Source of the DNA: Azolla pinnata
Lineage: Eukaryota; Streptophyta; Polypodiopsida; Salviniales; Salviniaceae
Direction of reading: 5' to 3'
DNA: 45,903 nt
NCBI GenBank assembly: GCA_037176905.1
Contig: JBBBWG010031309.1
Location: forward strand, 1 to 45,903
Shown here: piece by piece, positions 24,955 through 36,800 of the stretch
Layout of the letters: every line of letters starts with the position of its first letter
How positions within the stretch are numbered: position 1 is the first letter of the stretch
Notes under the pieces: generated by a model
The model's database searches: none
Seen by the model: the letters and a program-made list of their open reading frames with translations, nothing else
What the model was told of the DNA's origin: nothing
Translations under genes and position numbers: made by a program

Positions 24955-25722
24955 TGGAACACATGCATGTATGCTGCATGCGTGTGCGGCATGCACATGC
25001 GCATGTGCATGTGCGCATGCATGCATGCGCATGTATGTGTGCGTGCGGGCATGTTATGGGTGCCAGCATGTATGTGTGCACGCATGCATGCCCATGTGCA
25101 GGCGTGTTATGGGTGTAGGCATGTATGTATGTGCATGTGTGCAGGCATGTATGTATGCGCGCGTGCATGCATGCCCGTTATGCGTGCAGGCATGTATGTA
25201 TGTATGTGTGCATGCATGAGTGGAATGCGTGCATGCATGTATGTATGTGTGCAGGCAGGTATGTATGTATGTGTGCAGGCATGTATGTATGTGTGCATGC
25301 ATGAGTGGTATGCGTGCAGGCATGTATGTGTGCATGAATGCATGCGCATGTTGTGCGTGCAGGCATGTATGTGTGCGTGCATGCATGTTATGCGTGCAGG
25401 CATGTATGTATGTGTGCATGCATGAGTGGTTTGCGTGCAGGCATGTATGTATGTATGTATGCATGCCTGTTATTCGTGCAGGCATGCGTGCTATGCGTGC
25501 AGGCATGTATGTATGTGTGCATGCATGCGTGCTATGCGTGCAGGCATGTATGTATGTGTGCATGCATGCGTGCTATGCGTGCAGGCATGTATGTATGTGT
25601 GCATGCATGCATGTTATGCGTGTAGGCATGTATGTGTGTGTGCATGCATGCGTGTTATGCGTGCAGGCATGTATGTATGCATGTGTGCATGCATGCATGC
25701 TATGCCATGCATGCACACATGT
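24955..25722. repeat. ~41-bp minisatellite of alternating purine-pyrimidine (GCATGC/TGTATG)
   Basis: The tract is built from GTGTGCATGCATGCGTG, CTATGCGTGCAGG and CATGTATGTAT blocks. Clear 41-bp steps are seen at 25501, 25542 and 25583; other units vary by whole tetranucleotides. Almost every step alternates purine and pyrimidine, broken mainly at the CAGG word. Multiple overlapping Cys/Met/His-rich frames on both strands come from the repeat and are not genes. It lies about 100 bp upstream of the start codon of the 50-aa gene. Confidence 0.9.
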
Positions 25723-25729
25723 ACATATG

Positions 25730-26376
25730 CTTCTTGGTAAGAAGCTCGATCTGCTCTCGACTCGCAGAAAGGACTGCTCGCTGCCATTCTTCCTCCATGT
25801 TCTTCCTTCACAGACATGATAATCGATGCATCGATTCATTAAGCGAACAAGCAGAGCAATTGGGTTTCGTCGGCGATCAGATCATCAGACATTCATTAAT
25901 TATATCATCACAAGGGCCCCCAAAGATTTGCAAGCATATGATGCATCTACCACATGCATGATTTCGCCATGCATTTTCGGATTCTTATCACACGAATGCC
26001 AAAACAGAAGCATTTCATCAAGACGATTTGATTTGTTACGAGAGACTTCGAGTCAGCTATGAGTAACAAGGTCTTCAAGATTTGGCAATGGATCGAGTGA
26101 GTAATAACAAAAAGCCCCAAAGATTGCTTATTTAGAGAGAACTGATCAAACTAGCTAACTACGTGGATGCAATCGGATACGAAATATACATTGAACAGAT
26201 CCATGAAGTGGATCTTCCTCTTGCATCATTCATACTCTCCTTCATTTGTACAATGTTTTTCCTCCACATGACTACATGTTTCATTCTCTTTGAACACCAA
26301 ACATATGACAACAGATCATGAATGACGATGCTGCGATATACCTGTACTTTCTTCTTTCTTTAACCCACATTTCGCT
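25730..26376. other. intergenic, 3' flank of ECD
   Basis: No gene is supported. The right part is presumably the ECD 3' UTR (minus strand). Open frames of about 80-110 aa at the left edge are continuations of the repeat frames. Confidence 0.5.
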
Positions 26377-29300
26377 TCATTCCATATCCTCGCCGACGTC
26401 TGGAAGCTCGAGACCCATTGCCCCTAAGAGATTGGATGCAGGGCCCGGTAACCCATGCTGCTGCGCGTATGATTGCAGCAGATTTTGTAGCAGGTTCATG
26501 TCGATATTCACTGGTGGAAGTTCTTCCTCCATGCCTTCACCAGATCCCTGCAAAACAATGAAATTGTTGAGACAAATCATCCGCGTTGGAAAAGTTTCCT
26601 CATGGAGTTTATGGTCTAGAGAGACTAATGCCAGAAAAGCTTCCACATCCAGTTTGATATAGAAACAGAAAAAGCAGCCTTAGAGCAAGTACATTTTTCA
26701 CAAATACGACGAGTAAAGGAGAGCATGAAACACCTTTACAGAAAACGGATGTGATTTCTTCTGCATATGAAAAAACTTGTACAAGGTAGAAACCAATATC
26801 AAGTACGAGAGAAGCATTAACCCCACTAAATAATCTTAACTGCATACTGCAACCAGTATCGTTAAGAGAGGCCAACTAGTTTCTACACATCCAGTGTCAC
26901 AGAAAATTTAGAGCTCAATATCACTATTAGAGACTAACTAATTGCATTTCTAATGAACTGAGATTTAAGAGCTCAATGTGCATACTAAATCTTGTAGAAG
27001 GTGAAGAACCATTAAAGAGTACGACAGAAGTATCAAGCCCCACTAAATAATATAGGAACTCATGCAATATAGTTTCCACACTTTTAGTGAAATGAAAACT
27101 TTAAATAATATATAGGAACAGTTCCAAAACTTTAAATATGCGTAGAATACATCTAATTATTCTAAAACGTATTTTATTTATAAAATACGCGGCTTTAACA
27201 ACTAGAGACGAAGCCAGTACCGCAACTAGAGACAAAGCAGTTTTTACACTTTTAGTGAAATGAAAATATAGGAACTCATACAATTCAATCTTCCAAAGGA
27301 AAATAATTATGAGGGAAGAGCTCATGTTATCAGTAAAAGAAGGGAAAACAGCAGTAAAATTACCTTGTTGCTGGTTCCTTGACTGGTTTCACTCCGTACA
27401 AAGCTCTTTCCTAAACTAGAAGAACTGAGCTCCTTATCGAGCACCGTTGAGTATTCTTCCATAAAAGCAGTTTTCCTTTTCCCGTCACCATGTGAGGCTT
27501 CTTTTGTCCTGCTTTGTAATGAAGTACAGGGCAGAGTTTCATCATCCATCTCTCCCTCCACTTCTCCAGTATCACTTTCAATATCATCTGTACAAAACGG
27601 AAAGTATCCTCTTATTTCATTCATAAATTCATCTCCAGTATCACTTTCACTATCGTCTGTACAAAATGGAAAGTATCCTCTTATTTCATTCATAAATTCA
27701 TCTCTCACTCCACACTACAGATACATCTTTCTTCCTCTTCTTTCCCTTTAACTTATTAGGGTTGAGTCATAAGTCGAGATTTCTTGCCCGTGGACCCATG
27801 TTCATCGCAGTCAATGCCACTGGAGGTTCAATGCATGATCTGGTTTCAGCCACATAGTCTTAAAAACTGAACTAAAGCTCTTGAACCTTATATCCTATAA
27901 AGCCATGCATCTGGATTCAATTCTCACAATATGGAGTTCAACAACAAGAAATTGGGGAATTTAAGGGTTGGAAATCTTTTGATCTCTGTCAGATTGATGT
28001 TACCAACTGAGATACAACATCCTTTTGTTATTAGTGATATACCCTATACACAAGACAAGATTTTACAACTTTTTACTAAACTAGTCATAGATCCAAGGTC
28101 AAATCCCTTACACCGAATGCATGCCCACTTCATCTCCTTCGAACAATCTTTTACCAACTAAGCTACAATAGTCTGGAGATTATCTCTCATAGATGAGTGG
28201 ATACACAAACATTATTGTACGCTTTGTCTCATGGGTCATATTGGCCTAAGCAGACATTAATATACCTTTCTTTATTTCTTCTTTCTTTCTCTGAAGATTA
28301 CCTAACTAAATATAAAAAAACAGAACGCTTCTTAGTTGTTAAGACAATGATTAGAACAATCATCATTTAATCAACCGTCTTCCTTGGTTGACCCAAACAA
28401 GTACTGGAAAAGGCCCCAATAATATGGGACGGCTTAATCTTGATTACTTTGTATCTCCAAGCTGGGTTTCAATTTTAAATAAGATTCTCCTCCAAGTAAT
28501 GACATGGATACTTTGTCAGTTTCTTATTCCAGCGAAGTATATTGCCCGCCGAAAATTCTGAAAACCATTTCCTCCATTGATCCTTCACAACCCTATGATG
28601 AGGAAGAGACGTTCACAAGACGACAAAGACCCACATATGACACTGGGATATTGCTCACATGGGATAGTTTGGGATGTTCTAGGTGCCCATTCCAGTAGTG
28701 TAGGGATCCCTTAATAGCTTGCTTCAGTAATTGGGAGGCTCTTTAGCTTACATAATAGTTACATTTGGATGTCCATTCCATTCAGCTCAAATAAGTTTTA
28801 CATCTTTGAAGGATGCAGGTTGGAATAGCATTACTATTAATGTTTTTGAGAGTCAGTTACTGGAAACTCAATGGAAAACTTCTATTTCTAATTATAGCCT
28901 AAATCTCACATATATTCTATAAAAATTACGTCTTCACAACATTGATGTTACATTGGTACAACATATCCTCCTTCCATTTTTGTTACCAGATTTTACTAAA
29001 AACACTTAATGTCTGACACAATCAAAACAAAATAGTGCATTTAAATATTCTCATTCCTATTCTGATTCCTGAGAGTCCTCAATGACCTCTACTGCTAACA
29101 TTAGATGATGAGAGAGAAATGTACCATATTCCACATCCTCCTCTGATGAATACATGCCCATTTCATCTGATGACATCTCACTGTTCCATGGGGCTGCTGC
29201 CGCATTTATGCCCACAGCTGATTCTAGCTCTTTCAGAAAATTTTCCATCCTTATTGTTATCGGTTCATCATTTCCTTTTGGCTCAACTCTGAAATATCAA

Positions 29301-31176
29301 ACATACTAATCTAAGCAGATAAAACATCAGAAGTAGGAATCCACATGACACAAAAGGCTTCTTTGATACTTTCGATATATACAGAAATGTTTGATGCATG
29401 CATTAACACAAAAATCAACGCAACTCTATATCAAGTGAGTTTAAGTTTCATAATGAAAACATGCACATTGACAGCGAAGGCCAAAATACAACCTTTGCCA
29501 CTAACAAACCCTTTCAGGTAGCAAAATGACTAAATAACTTCATCATTACCTAGGCTTATTTTGACTGTTTTGTGTCATTCTTGATTGTTTTATAAAATGT
29601 AAATATTTCCTGGTTGTATCAAGCTAATCTAGGAGTTCAAACACAAAAGAGTTATAAACAGTTTCCAAAAATGATTTGCACCATACCCCTCAGTTGGCAG
29701 CTCTGCTCCTTCATAACTCGAGATCTTGTTGATGAAATCGTGCATACTTTTTGCTACCTTCTCTGCAGCAAAGTCATCATGTAACATTTTTTCCTTTCCA
29801 TTAGATTTATGCTGTGATTTCTTACGACTTGCTTGAGCTGCTCTTTCGGATTCATACATATCTATCTCCTTCTGTCTCTCTTGCATAACAACGTTCAGAT
29901 CCTTCTCTCCATCATAGAGCCATGAATCATCATCACTCTTAAGATCAAGTGACCTCTGGAAATCATCTACTGAATACGGTAAAGCCACAATTTCTGCAAT
30001 GCGTTGAATGGGTGCACTCATGGCTGCACTGAAACAATGACCCAGACACCGGATCCAAGTTCATTAAGTAGATTAGTAGTTAATCATGTTCTGAAAAGCG
30101 AAGGCTTAGTGAGGGGCTTAAAAGACCCCACAAGTATGTGAAAGATTACCGCCACTCTTGCAAAAACATAGTCATTCTCATTTGAAAAGGATGGGCCTAA
30201 AATAATTGATAACTATTTCAAAGAGGCTATTACCTCACACATGAAAAAAGACTAGTCTTCCGATAAGATTCCTTGGCCTTCTCAATCAGTTCGCGATATT
30301 CTTTTGATCCCTCGAGAAGACCATTAAAATAGCCTGTCCATTGCAAGCTGGCCAGGAATGTATCCCATCCAATATCTTTTGTATTATGGACTTCCGACGA
30401 CAATGAAGCTCTTTCCCAATACATCATTTCAAAGCCACAAGTGAGCTTCATACCTAATTCCGCCTCCCTATAATTAGGATCTGAAGGCAATGGCATAGGA
30501 TATCGCCGAGGAGCTTGGAAGACTTGTTGTATAAGCTGTCCATACATAGCTCTAGACATTCTCACCAAGACATCTACCATTTGTATCTCCTTCTCAACTG
30601 GTAAGAAATGACTCATTTGTGATGCAGCTTTCATGGAGTCAAGATCACGGTCATAGAACGAGTTCACTGCAAGTGCAACGAGCTGTGGCTCATGCTTCAA
30701 GATTTGTGCAATAGGAAGAGGTAACCTACAGACTACATCATGCATGTTCTTCTTTGATTTAGACCCAAATGCTTGCAGACGGCGACCAATCGCTTGTTGC
30801 ACCCTCTCATTTGCTCTTGTTTGGAAGCTACCACTGCTCAGAATTTTCAGAGCTTGGGTAACCGAAGGTAACAAAGGCAATTGATATATCTCAGCTGGGG
30901 ATGAAGGTAAAGGTATGATGTGTAGCAATCCCTCCTTGATAAAAACCCGATTCCAGCTATTTTCTGGCTTAAGCCAACGGGGAATGGAGTATGCCGCCTC
31001 TATGAGGAGGAATTCGCCATCTGTGTCCCAAACTTTAATACAAAGCTCGGGAAACTGGCGAGATATGGTGAACAGAAGATTGACCACAAACCATTCATCC
31101 TCAATGTTGTCGCCATATTTGAGCTTTCCTTGAAGATGCCAGGGCGAATAATGGCCGGGCTTTCCACGAGTATTGC

Positions 31177-31221
<45 letters not shown>

Positions 31222-31603
31222 CACGCTTCCCTTGATTACGCAGCGGATAATCATCATCATCATCGAGCTTCCCACGAAGATGGGGAATCGAGGAGTTGTG
31301 AACAGAAGCAGATGAAGTAGCACCATCCTTCAGCAGCGTTCCTTCGTCGTCCTCCTGCTCTTCTTCTCCTTCCAGCATACGGTCGGGAGGAACGGAGCAG
31401 ATGCATGTGGAAGAAGTTACCTTGAGATCAAAAGCTTCGTGTTGCCAGATATATCCTTGAACAAGAGGAGAGACCGCAGACAAGCACTCCGTGCGGAGGC
31501 GATGCACCGCATCATCTTCATCGAAGAAGGAGCCGTGGTAGATGCAGAAGAAGACGGTGTCTTCAGGGATGGAGCGGCGCCTGCGCTTGGTGAGGAGCTC
31601 CAT
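26377..31603 (-). CDS. ECD: ecdysoneless (ECD/SGT1-like) homologue, 5 exons
   Basis: Exons in order of transcription: 31603-30234, 30028-29687, 29288-29125, 27701-27364 and 26547-26377, giving about 794 aa. The family (ecdysoneless in flies, ECD in humans) is linked to transcription, splicing (U5 snRNP/PRP8) and cell-cycle control; the plant role is less clear. Family features are the N-terminal EDTVFFCIY, the HLQGKLKYGDNIEDEWFVV block, and acidic C-terminal segments around DDDSWLYDGEKDLN and LPGPASNLLGAMGLE. The start is the ATG at 31603; upstream in-frame codons lack an ATG. Oddities: a Ser14 run encoded by (TCA)n at 31219-31178 with an Asp-rich stretch beside it, and a 69-bp in-frame duplication in exon 4. 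The exon 3/4 junction is the least certain: the acceptor could lie 6 bp earlier, adding two residues. The gene is divergent from SCE1. Confidence 0.88.
27565..27702 (-). repeat. 69-bp coding duplication in ECD exon 4
   Basis: Two adjacent 23-residue units, each DEFMNEIRGYFPFCTDD plus S/IESDTG, occupy 27702-27634 and 27633-27565. At DNA level I count three differences in 69 bp, so the duplication is recent. The first copy begins at the splice acceptor, so the acceptor side may have been duplicated with it. Confidence 0.9.
31178..31219 (-). repeat. (TCA)14 poly-serine tract in ECD
   Basis: A pure trinucleotide run of 42 bp encodes about 14 serines, between QGKRG and CNTRGKPG and before the conserved HLQGKLKYGDN block. 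An Asp-rich stretch (DDDDD) lies just upstream in the protein. Both look like expansions of a family-variable loop. Confidence 0.9.
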
Positions 31604-31675
31604 TTGAACGGGCAAAGACGGCTATGGCGAAGAAGCTCGTCTGTGTTGTTGTCTGAGCTATGGATCCGAACCAGG

Positions 31676-32452
31676 ATTTTTAGGTTCGGTTTCGAGGAAG
31701 GATGTTTTAGGTTCGGTTTTCTTGAACGGTTTTTTAGGTTCGGTTTTTTTGAAAGGTTTTTTAGGTTCGGTTTGCTTGCAGGATTTTTAGGTTCGGTTTT
31801 CTTGAAGGGTTTTTTAGGTTCGGTTTGCCTTGAAGGGTTTTTTAGGTTCGGTTTTTTGAAAAGGTTTTTTAGGTTCGGTTTGCTTGAAGGATTTTTAGGT
31901 TCGGTTTTCTTGAAGGGTTTTTTAGGTTCGGTTTGCCTTGAAGGGTTTTTTAGGTTCGGTTTCGAGGAAGGATTTTTTAGGTTCGGTTTTCTTGAAGGGT
32001 TTTTTAGGTTCGGTTTTCTTCAAGGATTCAGTTTTCTTGAAGGGTTTTTTAGGTTCGGTTTGCTTGAAGGGTTTTTTAGGTTCGGTTTGCCTTGAAGGAC
32101 TTTTTAGGTTCGGTTTTCCTTGAAGGGTTTTTTAGGTTCGGTTTGCCTTGAAGGGTTTTTTAGGTTCGGTTTTCCTTGAAGGACTTTTTAGGTTCGGTTT
32201 TCCTTGAAGGACTTTTTAGGTTCGGTTTTCCTTGAAGGACTTTTTAGGTTCGGTTTTCCTTGAAGGGTTTTTTAGGTTCGGTTTTCCTTGAAGGATTTTT
32301 TAGGTTCGGTTTGCTTGAAGGAATTTTTAGGTTCGGTTTTTCTTGAAGGGTTTTTTAGGTTCGGTTTGCTTGAAGGAATTTTTAGGTTCGGTTTGCTTGA
32401 AGGGTTTTTTAGGTTCGGTTTTCTTGAAGGGTTTCTAGGTTCGGTTTGAGGC
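31676..32452. repeat. 26-29 bp minisatellite, about 28 copies
   Basis: The unit is roughly TTTTTTAGGTTCGGTTT followed by GCTTGAAGG or TCCTTGAAGG. I count 28 AGGTTCGGTT words. A degenerate continuation with AGGTTCGATC and TTCGGTTCGGCTTAAGG words runs on to about 33300. The 218-aa Phe/Gly-rich frame on the plus strand reads through the repeat and has no homologue I know; I do not call it a gene. The array starts about 75 bp upstream of the ECD start codon. Confidence 0.95.
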
Positions 32453-33582
32453 TTCTAGAAACTTTTGGGACATGCCTTAGCTCTCCACTTTGCTTTGCTA
32501 GTTTTCGTTTTGATACACTGTGGGTGCAAGGTTTGGAGTCTTGTTTGTCTATGGCATGAGCTAGTTTGGCTTGACTGATTTCGGTTTGGTTCAGTTTCGA
32601 GTGTGTTTTTGTCAGTGATTGAGGTTTGTTTTGGCTTAGTTTGGCTTAAAGGATTCACATTTGGTTCTGTTCAAGGATTTTTATGTTCGGTTCAAGTAGA
32701 AACTTCTCGAAGTGGCTTAGTTCTCTGTTATCATGGTCGAATTTGTTTTGCTAATTTTCGAATATATTATTAGAGGGTCAAGGTTCTAAGTCTTGTATAT
32801 GGTATGAGCTGGTTCAAGTGGGTTTTGCTTATCGATCAGGATTCGGTTCGGCTTAAGGGATTCACATCCGATTCAGTTGAAGGATTTTTAGGTTCGATCT
32901 AAGAGTTTGCTTGGTTTGCTTTACCTTAGTCTACTTTTAGAACTTTAGGTCCACTTTGATTTCCCTACATACTCACTTCGAGAGGTTGTTGGTTTGGTTG
33001 CACAATGACCTAACTGTTATGGTTTATCAAACTCGGGTTCAATTAAAGAGGGTTTGTCAGTGATTGAGCTTTGGTTTGGTTTAATTAATTCGTGTTCGGT
33101 TCCGTCAAATGAGTTTTACTTAGATTTTCTATAGTTTGGTCTGATTTCCTTTTGGCTTTGCTAGTCTTAGATCGGCTAGGTTAACTATTTCAAAGTTTGA
33201 GATGAGAGGTTGTTAATTATTTCAGGATTGGGCGGGCACACGACCAGTTTTACAGAATTTTTAGGCTCTGTTCAACTTTTTTAAGCTTCATTCGACATGT
33301 TGTTAGCTTGGTTTGGCAACAAGCCGGTTTAGTACAGTGTTCTCGTGTTTTATGAATCGACTCGGGCCGATTCCACCGGCCCTACGGTCCAGACAATGAA
33401 GTCTAGAAAACGTACAGTTTACGAGTTTTGTTGTTACGGCAGATCGGTTGATTCTACGACCATTTGCGTAACAAGTAATCGGTTTAAAGCACCATGTGAT
33501 CAGTTCGGGAATTTTTGTACATTAAACAGTGCCGAATCTGATTGAACTATAATCAAAGGGTTTTTTTTTTCTCTCAGAGCCC

Positions 33583-33721
33583 CAAATCCTAAACCCTAAA
33601 CCCTAAATCCTAAACCCTAAACCCTAAATCCTAAACCCTAAATCCTAAACCCTAAACCCTAAATCCTAAACCCTAAACCCTGAACCCTAAACCCTAAACT
33701 CTAAACCCTAAACCTAAACCC
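33583..33721. repeat. interstitial telomere repeat (CCCTAAA/CCTAAAT)n
   Basis: About 20 units of 6-7 bp: CCCTAAA mixed with CCTAAAT and one CCCTGAA. This is the Arabidopsis-type plant telomere unit in the C-strand orientation. It ends 133 bp before the SCE1 start codon. Short telo-boxes (AAACCCTAA) occur in promoters of many plant genes, but a tract of this length is better described as an interstitial telomeric repeat. Confidence 0.95.
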
Positions 33722-33820
33722 GAGGAGTGGAAGAGGGGTATTTGTTGCAAATACAATTTGTAGGGGCATTTTGGGGAATTAGGAAAAACTCCTCCCGAGC
33801 TTTTCTTCTGCATTTGTGCA

Positions 33821-33845
33821 GACGACGACGACGACGACGACGACG
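33821..33845 (+). repeat. (GAC)n in SCE1 5' leader
   Basis: About eight GAC triplets end 9 bp before the SCE1 start codon. It is probably transcribed as 5' UTR and is not translated in the SCE1 model. Confidence 0.8.
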
Positions 33846-33853
33846 CCGAGAAA

Positions 33854-36800
33854 ATGTCAGGAGGCATCGCTCGGGGCCGTCTCTCAGAGGAGAGGAAGTC
33901 ATGGCGAAAGAACCACCCACATGTAAGTTCACATCTCTGCCTACCTGTCCGTCTCTGCCTCTCTCCCCGTTTTTCTCGGCCTACAGAACGGCGGCATATC
34001 TGCATTGCATTCCAGGAGATGCATCCTTTGCCGTTTCTTCACCTGGACTTTGAAAACATCTTTTTTTATTCCTTTTCTTCTAGCACATCGATCCAATACG
34101 CCCAAGTTTGCGATTTCCGTTGAGTAAACATCATCTGATAGATTCATACGGAGCAGCCCGTGTTTTATGATTTCTTTCTCAATTGATCCAATTTCACGAG
34201 CTTATATTAACGAACTAAGCTCATAGCTTCCCGGCAAATGAAATAGCCTGAACTAATCTGATATCTTTTTTCCAACAAAGCTGATTTGAGGCATTCCCAT
34301 AAATCGAAACTAATCCGATGAAATGATTGGAGTAATTTGATCCATCCTTTTCCAAATGAAACCACTGAATCACGCATTTCAAGTAAATTAATTTAGTGGA
34401 TCCCTTCGAAGCAACATACTTTGCTTCTTTCTTTCGGTCTATGTTTTTCAAGTGAAATTGAAATTCAATGCAATAGTAAGAATGAACAATTTCTCCTTAT
34501 TGTAGGGTTTTGTTGCTCGTCCAGAGACTCAGCCGGATGGAAATATGAATTTGATGCTTTGGCAGTGCAACATACCTGGGAAAGCTGGGGTAACCTTTCT
34601 TGTATTTTGTGTTTCCATGATGCTCTAGAAATTTGTTCTTTTTTTAAGTTATCATTTTCCATCACTTTGAGCTAACTTGTTGATGTATATGCAAGAAAAG
34701 TATTTATTTTGTTTGCATGTTTTTTTTTCTTTCTGATGTCGAGCAAAATCTAATTTTTAAGATATTTGAGCAAATCAGTCGTAAGACGATTTGTTATCAT
34801 AGTTTATTACTCACTGCATGCAAGTATTGAATGATATTGTGATTATTTTTTTGAAACTTCCTATTATTATCTAACAATATCTTCCTTTTAGCTCATTTGA
34901 CACCTCATATTTTAATGTTCTAAAGTTAGGATGCACATTAGGATGTTAACCTGACTTACTTTTTCTACCTATAAATGTGTCACATGAAGCTAATCTACAT
35001 AGGGAAATAACTTTGATAAACTAGAGGTATTGGCATAGCTAATAAAAAATATTAGGTTGCCATAAAATCGGAAAACATTGGAATTTTGCCAATGCCCCAA
35101 TGTTTAGAAGAGCGAAGAGAAAAAGACTAGTGATGGAGTAGTTTCAACGTCATAATGCTCAGATGAACCATGCTGACAGTTTGGTGGACATGATCAATCT
35201 AATGGATGTTTGGGGAACTTGTATGTACCTATATAGAAAAATCAGAGAACTGAATGCAGAAAAATGGTGCATCTTGAATGTGTACTCTCATGAGAACAGC
35301 TCATGAATTGGTCATAGGAAGTTGCATGTACGCTATGGTGGCCGGTTAACTTGATAGTGCACATGTACTTGGAATCACCGGCTGATACATGTTGAACCCT
35401 GAGAAGTTGTGAAACATATCTCGACACTCGAAGGTAGTCATGGTTGAGAGACAGCTCACATTTGGCAAAATGACCTAAGTCTGTACATTACTGGATGCAT
35501 ACTTCAGAATCAAGTATTCAACACCTCGTGGTTCTACATATGATGCATCACCACACTTAATACATGAGACTATGACAGTGAATGATAGAGATAGCAATTT
35601 ATCCTCAATAAGAAAGAAATTGTCATTTTTTCCAAGGAATACAGTAGTAGAGGTTCCCTGAGGATAATCAAAGGGGTTCAGTATTGATCAAGCATTCAGA
35701 ATGCGTTGGGCCTGTAAGCCACATGCAAAGGGACCAAGGCCTCATTACCTGTGTCATCGACATATCGCAAAGAACCCAAGGCACCCCCTTGCTTTGGAGA
35801 TCCTTCCGCCGTAGAATGGCCCATTTTGGAGATTTTCCTAAGATCTCACATGTGTGCTTGATATATATTTTGGTTTAGTTTCTTTTCTTTTTGAGGTATC
35901 AAACAATTGAAGCTGTATTTTCTTGTTCAGTCTTGTAGGTCATTTTGGCCTCTTAAAAGATTTAATATAACTGTCTTTCTTTCTTTCTTTCGTTCTCCCT
36001 TTTATGCTCATACCCTTGAGAACCCTAACATATTCTCAGATGATTTCTTACATTTTTCAGTAGTTTCCACATTCTTTTTCTTAAAGAAAAGAAGTATAAG
36101 ATGTAAGCAAGCACTTTCTTGACCTTGTTGGCCATTTTGGCCCCTTAAATAAGGCTAGATTATTTCTTGCTTGTGAATAACCTTGTGAATATTTTGACCT
36201 TGTTGGCCATTTTGATCTTGTGAACATATCTTTCTTTCTTGCTTTCTGAATAACTCGTTATTACACCATTTTATACATAAGGCTAGATTATTCTGGTATT
36301 GCATACGACGTTTTCATCCTTGACATAGCACAAATAACAAAAGATGATGATGTTCTTAAGCAAGTCCCTTAGAACATACAGAATGTGCTGTTTCCATGTA
36401 TAAACATCTGTGTTGACTCTTTTATATTTGGAAGTTGCATGGTTATCTCCCACATGTCTTTTGTAATAACAGTTTTGTACATGAAAGCATAGGCTTATAG
36501 AATTCCATTTAATCAAATAGGGGTACTGGTATAATCTTAATGCTACATTCATGGTACTCATTTTCTTACAAAATTCTTACTGGATTCTTGTTAGCCAGAT
36601 TCAACTGCAGAAGACTAAAGAAATAGAAAATATTCTTTATTTGATGTACACATTGGCATACTGTTTCTATGGTTTTGAAAGACCATATTATTGGTAGAGT
36701 GAATGTATTACTTTCTGAAGAACTGAATTGTGTTAGAACTTGTGATATCGAATGGATCACAATACTTCTATCAATCTACTTTATGAGCTATCATCATCAT

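Noticed and set aside
24460-25840. Many Cys/Met/His-rich frames of 60-236 aa on both strands
   Set aside because: All derive from the GCATGC/TGTATG repeat. They resemble one another because of the repeat; only the spliced 50-aa minus-strand protein has independent support.
29057-29248. Alternative ECD end using the stop at 29057
   Set aside because: It would lose the conserved LPGPASNLLGAMGLE end found in exon 5. It is kept in mind only as a retained-intron form.
31439-32095. 218-aa Phe/Gly/Arg-rich frame on the plus strand
   Set aside because: It overlaps the ECD start antisense and then reads through the minisatellite. Frames break with unit length and no family resemblance exists.
31676-32452. 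CRISPR-like regular repeats
   Set aside because: There are no unique spacers of constant length, and the setting is a plant nuclear gene region; this is a minisatellite.
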